Origin: Candidatus Latescibacterota bacterium | Lineage (GTDB): Bacteria > Latescibacterota > Latescibacteria > Latescibacterales > Latescibacteraceae | Direction: 5' to 3' | Length of the DNA stretch: 10,066 nucleotides | NCBI GenBank assembly: GCA_018656855.1 | Contig: JABHYP010000039.1 | Coordinates: 1-10,066 of the forward strand | In this document: positions 6,439-10,066 of the stretch, piece after piece | Layout: every line of letters starts with the position of its first letter | Numbering within the stretch: position 1 is the first letter of the stretch | Position numbers and translations under genes: made by a program | Notes under the pieces: generated by a model | Told to the model about the DNA's origin: nothing | The model's database searches: none | What the model saw: the letters and a program-made list of their open reading frames with translations, nothing else

Positions 6439-7005
6439 ATGGTAAAGCCGGACACTTGGATAAGAACGATGGCACAGGAGAACGGAATGATAGAACCGTT
6501 TGCTGAAGGAATTTCGAGGGAGGGAGTCATATCTTACGGTCTTTCATCGTATGGCTACGACATGCGCATCTCCAACGAATTCAAAATATATTCAGAAACC
6601 GGAACAATAGATCCGAAGTCCATATCCACCGATTATTTTCAGGACATTATCTGCGATGTTTTTGAATTTCCGGCTCAATCCTCGGTGCTCGCCAGGTCAG
6701 TAGAGTATTTCAGAATACCGCGCGATGTGATCACCATAGCATTTGGAAAGTCTACTTATGCACGTTGCGGAGTTATTGTAAATATAACGCCGTTTGAACC
6801 TGAGTGGGAAGGATATGTTACCATTTCAATTATTAACACAAATACTCATCCTGTGAAACTGTATGCGGGGGAGGGTATCGCACAGGTTCTTTTTCTTGGG
6901 GGGGACGGTATCTGTGAGAAGTCATATGCTGACAAGAAGGGAAAATACCAGGCTCAAAAGAACATAACTGTTGCAAAAGTGGATGGAATTCGAAATAAAG
7001 AATAA
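6439..7005 (+). CDS. dcd: dCTP deaminase family protein (Dcd) with altered catalytic position
   Basis: A 188-residue protein that matches the trimeric dCTP deaminase family along its whole length: DTWIRTMAQENGMIEPF at 5-21, ISYGLSSYGYDMRIS at 31-45, SVEYFRIPRDV at 87-97, GKSTYARCG at 103-111, NITPFEPEWEGY at 115-126, EGIAQVLF at 145-152 and SYADKKGKYQ at 162-171. Dcd converts dCTP to dUTP for thymidylate synthesis; some members also hydrolyse dUTP. Ser105 and Arg109 correspond to conserved active-site residues. However, after EGY the chain reads VTISIINT, where the family normally has VTxE: the catalytic Glu (Glu138 in E. coli Dcd) aligns with Ser130. The usual QQG near the C-terminus is QKN. 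So the fold and nucleotide pocket look intact while deaminase activity is in doubt. The activase gene follows after 18 bases, probably in the same transcript. Confidence 0.88.
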   Translation: MVKPDTWIRTMAQENGMIEPFAEGISREGVISYGLSSYGYDMRISNEFKIYSETGTIDPKSISTDYFQDIICDVFEFPAQSSVLARSVEYFRIPRDVITIAFGKSTYARCGVIVNITPFEPEWEGYVTISIINTNTHPVKLYAGEGIAQVLFLGGDGICEKSYADKKGKYQAQKNITVAKVDGIRNKE

Positions 7006-7023
7006 GGAAAGGTTTATCGACAT

Positions 7024-10000
7024 ATGGCATTAAGGGTTGGTGTTGACATTGGTTCTATTAGCATTACACTCGCGGTGATTGGTGAAGACGGTGATGATTC
7101 TGTAATACGTAATCTGGCAGAAAAGAAAGAATTTTTCAGCCCGGATTCAATTTCATGCCCATCCGCATCTTCTATTGTTCTGTCCACCTACAGGCGTATC
7201 AGGGGGCGGCCGCTTGATGTTTTTGAAGAACTTTTCGGTATGATTTCTGACATTGCTGACGGAAAGGAAATATTTCTTACCGCAACCGGTTCAGGTGGAA
7301 AACTTATAGGAAACCGTTATAATGCGCCTGTAATAAATGAATTCGCCGCAATCGTCAAAGCTATAAATGAATTTTATTCAGAGGTTCGAACTGTAGTTGA
7401 AATGGGTGGAGAAACCTCAAAATATATCCTTCTGGAAAAAAATTCAGATCAAGAGCCTCTTGTAATTATAGATTACGGGACGAACGGCGATTGTGCGGCA
7501 GGCACCGGATCTTTCATGGATCAGCAGTCATCGCGGCTTAAATACCGGATTGAAGATGTTGGTGAGATTGTTACCCGTACAACGAAAGCTGCGCAGATTG
7601 CAGGAAGATGTTCCGTTTTCGCAAAATCCGATATGATCCATGCTCAACAGCGCGGGTATCAACCTAATGAGGTACTTAAAGGATTGTGTAATGCGGTGGC
7701 CAGGAACTTTAAAAGCGCAGTAAGCCGGAGCAAAAAGATAGTTCCACCGGTTATCTTCATCGGCGGTGTTTCAAAGAACATTGGAATGTTTAACTCACTG
7801 AGAGAGGTTTTAGAGATCGAGAGTGGAGACATTTATGTTCCTGAGACGATGTGCTGGCTCGGAGCGCTGGGATGTGCTTTAAAGACATTTGAAAATTCTC
7901 ACCCTGTCAATATAAGAGGAAATACAGACAAACAAAAACAACATAGCAATATATTTCCTTCTTCGGGGAAATTGTCTCTTGAAAATGTTCGTTTGCTAAG
8001 AGAAAAGATTGTTCCATATACATTATCATCACAACATGAACACGTTCCGGTATATCTCGGTATCGATGTAGGTTCTGTGAGTACAAACCTAACTGTGATA
8101 GATCCTGAGGGTAGAGTTATCAAGGAAATATATACACAAACGAAGGCGCGTCCCATTGAAGTTGTAGGCGAAGGCCTTAAGGAAATTGAACGTGAAATAG
8201 GCAAACGAATTGAAATAAAGGGTGTTGGCACAACTGGTTCGGGGAGAGAACTTATCGGAATGCTTATTGGTTCCGATACAATCAATGATGAAATTACCGC
8301 ACACAAGACAGGCGCTCTACATATCAGCCGCAGGATGCTTAAGAGAGAGGTTGATACAGTTTTCGAAATAGGGGGACAGGACTCAAAGTTTATCTCCATT
8401 GAAGATGGAATCGTTGTAGATTTCACAATGAATGACGCCTGTGCTGCCGGAACCGGTTCTTTCCTTGAGGAACAGGCTGAGGAACTCGATATTAAAATTG
8501 TCGATGAGTTTTCAAAACTTGCGCTTTCTTCGAAAAATCCCATACGCATGGGTGAACGCTGTACTGTTTTCATGGGAAGAGATGTGAACGCATACATGCA
8601 GAAGGGCGCGCCAAAAAAAGATATCGTTGCGGGTCTTGCATATTCCGTCGTACAAAACTACCTTAACCGGGTAGTGGGCGAACGCTCCATCGGCGATACC
8701 ATTTTTTTCCAGGGAGGGACTGCATACAATGATTCCGTAGCTGCCGCTTTTGCAAAAGTCACTGGAAAGGAAATTATCGTTCCTCCCCATAACGGCGTTA
8801 TGGGAGCGATAGGCGCAGCTCTCCTTGCAAAACGCAAAATGGAGGCAATCAAAACTGAATCAATGTTCAGAGGGTATGATCTCTCAAAGATTGACTATAA
8901 GTTAAGAGAATTCACTTGCAAGCACTGCAGTAACTTTTGTAATATCCAGGAATTTACCGTAGATGGAGAAAAAACTTACTGGGGTGATAAATGTTCGGAA
9001 CGCTACCGCAAGAGGAAGAAGGTCCCTAAAGCTCCAGTTATAGAGGATTTGTATAAGGTTCATGAAGAGCTTATGCGTGAAACCTTTGTGGAAAACGAAT
9101 CTTCCGGCCCTGTTGTTGGTATTCCTATGGCGATGTATAGCTATGAAATGTTCCCATTTTTTAACGTTTTTCTGACTGAATGCGGATTTTGCACCGTTTA
9201 TTCCGATCCTACCAATCTTTCGATCGAGAATAAGGGATTAGAATGTATAATAGCGGAACCATGTTACCCCATAATTGTCGCTCATGGTCACGTAAAATCT
9301 CTTTTGGATAAAGCTGTAGATTTTGTTTGGCTGCCGAATATTGTAAACGCTGAATCGGAATTTTTGGAAAATGAATCGTTTGTCTGCATCTGGGGCTCTA
9401 CTTTACCGTTTGTGGCGTCACAATCCCACGTTTTAAGCTCACACGCGCACAAATTTATTAAACCGACTCTTCATTTCCGCGGTGGAGAAAATGTCGTTAA
9501 AAAAGAACTTTTTGACACGGTAAAAAAATTCGGAGTAACGCGCAGCGTTTCAGATAATGCAGTAGACAAGGCATACCGGGCTCAATATGATTTTAAGCAG
9601 AAACTTATCGAGGAAGGTAAAAAGGCAATCAGAAACATAAAAGAGGCAGGAGAAAAGGCTATAATCCTTGTTGGCAGGCCTTATAATATTTATGACAAAT
9701 CAATTAATTTATCGGTTGCAGCCAAACTCTCTTCTCTTTACGGTATTAACGTGATTCCCCACGATTTTATCAATGTCAGGGATATCAACATTGAGCATAT
9801 TAACAGAAATATGTTTTGGAATTACGGAAAGAGAATTTTACAGACTTCGGTCAAACTTTCAGAGGATTCCTGTTTCGACGTAATTTATATAACGAACTTT
9901 AAATGCGGACCGGATTCATTTATCAAACAATATGTCCGTGATGCTCTAGGTCGGCCGTTCCTTATACTCCAGTTTGACGGCCATTCGAATGATGCTGGCA

Positions 10001-10066
10001 TGATGACCAGATGCGAAGCATATCTTGACTCCAAGGGATTCCTTACCACTTGGGAGAGTTCCAATG
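7024..10066 (+). CDS. Giant 2-hydroxyacyl-CoA dehydratase activase-like ATPase (3' end outside window)
   Basis: An uninterrupted frame of 1014 codons runs from ATG 7024 off the right edge; family members of this layout are about 1400 residues. AAGGAAAGG upstream is the ribosome site. It contains two tandem BadF/BadG/BcrA/BcrD-type ASKHA ATPase domains. The first has VDIGSIS (7-13), EMGGETSK (126-133), Cys157 in CAAGTGSF, Cys196 in AGRCSVF and IGGVSKN (246-252). The second has GIDVGSVS (346-353), EIGGQDSK, Cys473 in NDACAAGTGSF, Cys513 in GERCTVF and FQGGTAYND. A four-Cys module follows (CKHC plus Cys639 and Cys657). From VVGIP (697-701) onward there is a DUF2229/COG3580-like region with GRPYN (884-888), CGPD (961-964) and DGHSNDAG (985-992). 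Such activases use ATP to push an electron from an Fe-S cluster to a dehydratase. The partner and substrate are unknown; the enzyme should be oxygen-sensitive. Confidence 0.92.
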   Translation, partial: MALRVGVDIGSISITLAVIGEDGDDSVIRNLAEKKEFFSPDSISCPSASSIVLSTYRRIRGRPLDVFEELFGMISDIADGKEIFLTATGSGGKLIGNRYNAPVINEFAAIVKAINEFYSEVRTVVEMGGETSKYILLEKNSDQEPLVIIDYGTNGDCAAGTGSFMDQQSSRLKYRIEDVGEIVTRTTKAAQIAGRCSVFAKSDMIHAQQRGYQPNEVLKGLCNAVARNFKSAVSRSKKIVPPVIFIGGVSKNIGMFNSLREVLEIESGDIYVPETMCWLGALGCALKTFENSHPVNIRGNTDKQKQHSNIFPSSGKLSLENVRLLREKIVPYTLSSQHEHVPVYLGIDVGSVSTNLTVIDPEGRVIKEIYTQTKARPIEVVGEGLKEIEREIGKRIEIKGVGTTGSGRELIGMLIGSDTINDEITAHKTGALHISRRMLKREVDTVFEIGGQDSKFISIEDGIVVDFTMNDACAAGTGSFLEEQAEELDIKIVDEFSKLALSSKNPIRMGERCTVFMGRDVNAYMQKGAPKKDIVAGLAYSVVQNYLNRVVGERSIGDTIFFQGGTAYNDSVAAAFAKVTGKEIIVPPHNGVMGAIGAALLAKRKMEAIKTESMFRGYDLSKIDYKLREFTCKHCSNFCNIQEFTVDGEKTYWGDKCSERYRKRKKVPKAPVIEDLYKVHEELMRETFVENESSGPVVGIPMAMYSYEMFPFFNVFLTECGFCTVYSDPTNLSIENKGLECIIAEPCYPIIVAHGHVKSLLDKAVDFVWLPNIVNAESEFLENESFVCIWGSTLPFVASQSHVLSSHAHKFIKPTLHFRGGENVVKKELFDTVKKFGVTRSVSDNAVDKAYRAQYDFKQKLIEEGKKAIRNIKEAGEKAIILVGRPYNIYDKSINLSVAAKLSSLYGINVIPHDFINVRDINIEHINRNMFWNYGKRILQTSVKLSEDSCFDVIYITNFKCGPDSFIKQYVRDALGRPFLILQFDGHSNDAGMMTRCEAYLDSKGFLTTWESSN

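Noticed and set aside
7899..8597. 232-codon open frame on the minus strand, Ser/Pro/Ile-rich
   Set aside because: It is a shadow of the activase gene, whose plus-strand motifs (GIDVGS, NDACAAGTGSF, GERCTVF) run through the same bases. The Ser/Ile-rich composition is typical of such antisense frames.

Overview
The window reads as a stretch of a bacterial chromosome (moderate to low GC, densely packed short operons, Shine-Dalgarno-like leaders in front of some genes) from a probably anaerobic organism outside the well-studied phyla. The anaerobe signal comes from a very large 2-hydroxyacyl-CoA dehydratase activase-like iron-sulfur ATPase and a TusA-like sulfur carrier next to a TIM-barrel protein that resembles archaeal and deep-branching bacterial relatives of endonuclease IV. 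A small NTF2-like lipoprotein with a C-terminal SWGxLRAMY pattern recalls lipoproteins from FCB-group and candidate-phylum genomes. The phylum is an inference; no marker RNA gene is present.

Layout. Positions 1-3292 (+) hold a four-gene run: the C-terminal part of tldD, its partner pmbA/tldE, an M50 (site-2-protease type) membrane metalloprotease and a lipoprotein. The gaps are 10, 1 and 4 bases, so this looks like one proteolysis/envelope operon. Positions 3293-3539 are a gene-poor gap between convergent units, with a perfect 14-bp palindrome and one doubtful 34-aa ORF. A Nudix hydrolase (-) occupies 3540-4046. Its AT-rich upstream region (4047-4182) is a divergent promoter region with an inverted repeat. 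On the other side, a TusA-family gene and an endonuclease-IV-like TIM-barrel gene overlap by 4 bases. Then come an nrnA-like DHH/DHHA1 phosphoesterase (5303-6337), a dcd-family gene (6439-7005) and, 18 bases later, a giant activase gene (7024 to beyond the right edge).

How they fit. TldD/TldE form a heterodimeric protease acting on unstructured peptides, and the membrane M50 enzyme beside them suggests linked peptide processing, though the substrate is unknown. NrnA-like and Dcd-family proteins concern nucleotide turnover, and the Nudix enzyme may clean up or convert a diphosphate compound. The activase would use ATP to drive electrons at very low potential to a dehydratase/reductase partner, which is not visible here.

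Most notable points: (1) the dcd-family protein has Ser where I expect the catalytic Glu of dCTP deaminases; (2) the endonuclease-IV-like protein keeps most metal ligands but not the Asp of the Asp-x-His pair, and is coupled to a sulfur carrier; (3) the tandem activase carries two complete Cys pairs in one chain plus a further four-Cys module. No mobile element, CRISPR array, tRNA or rRNA was seen. I do not claim a wholly new system.
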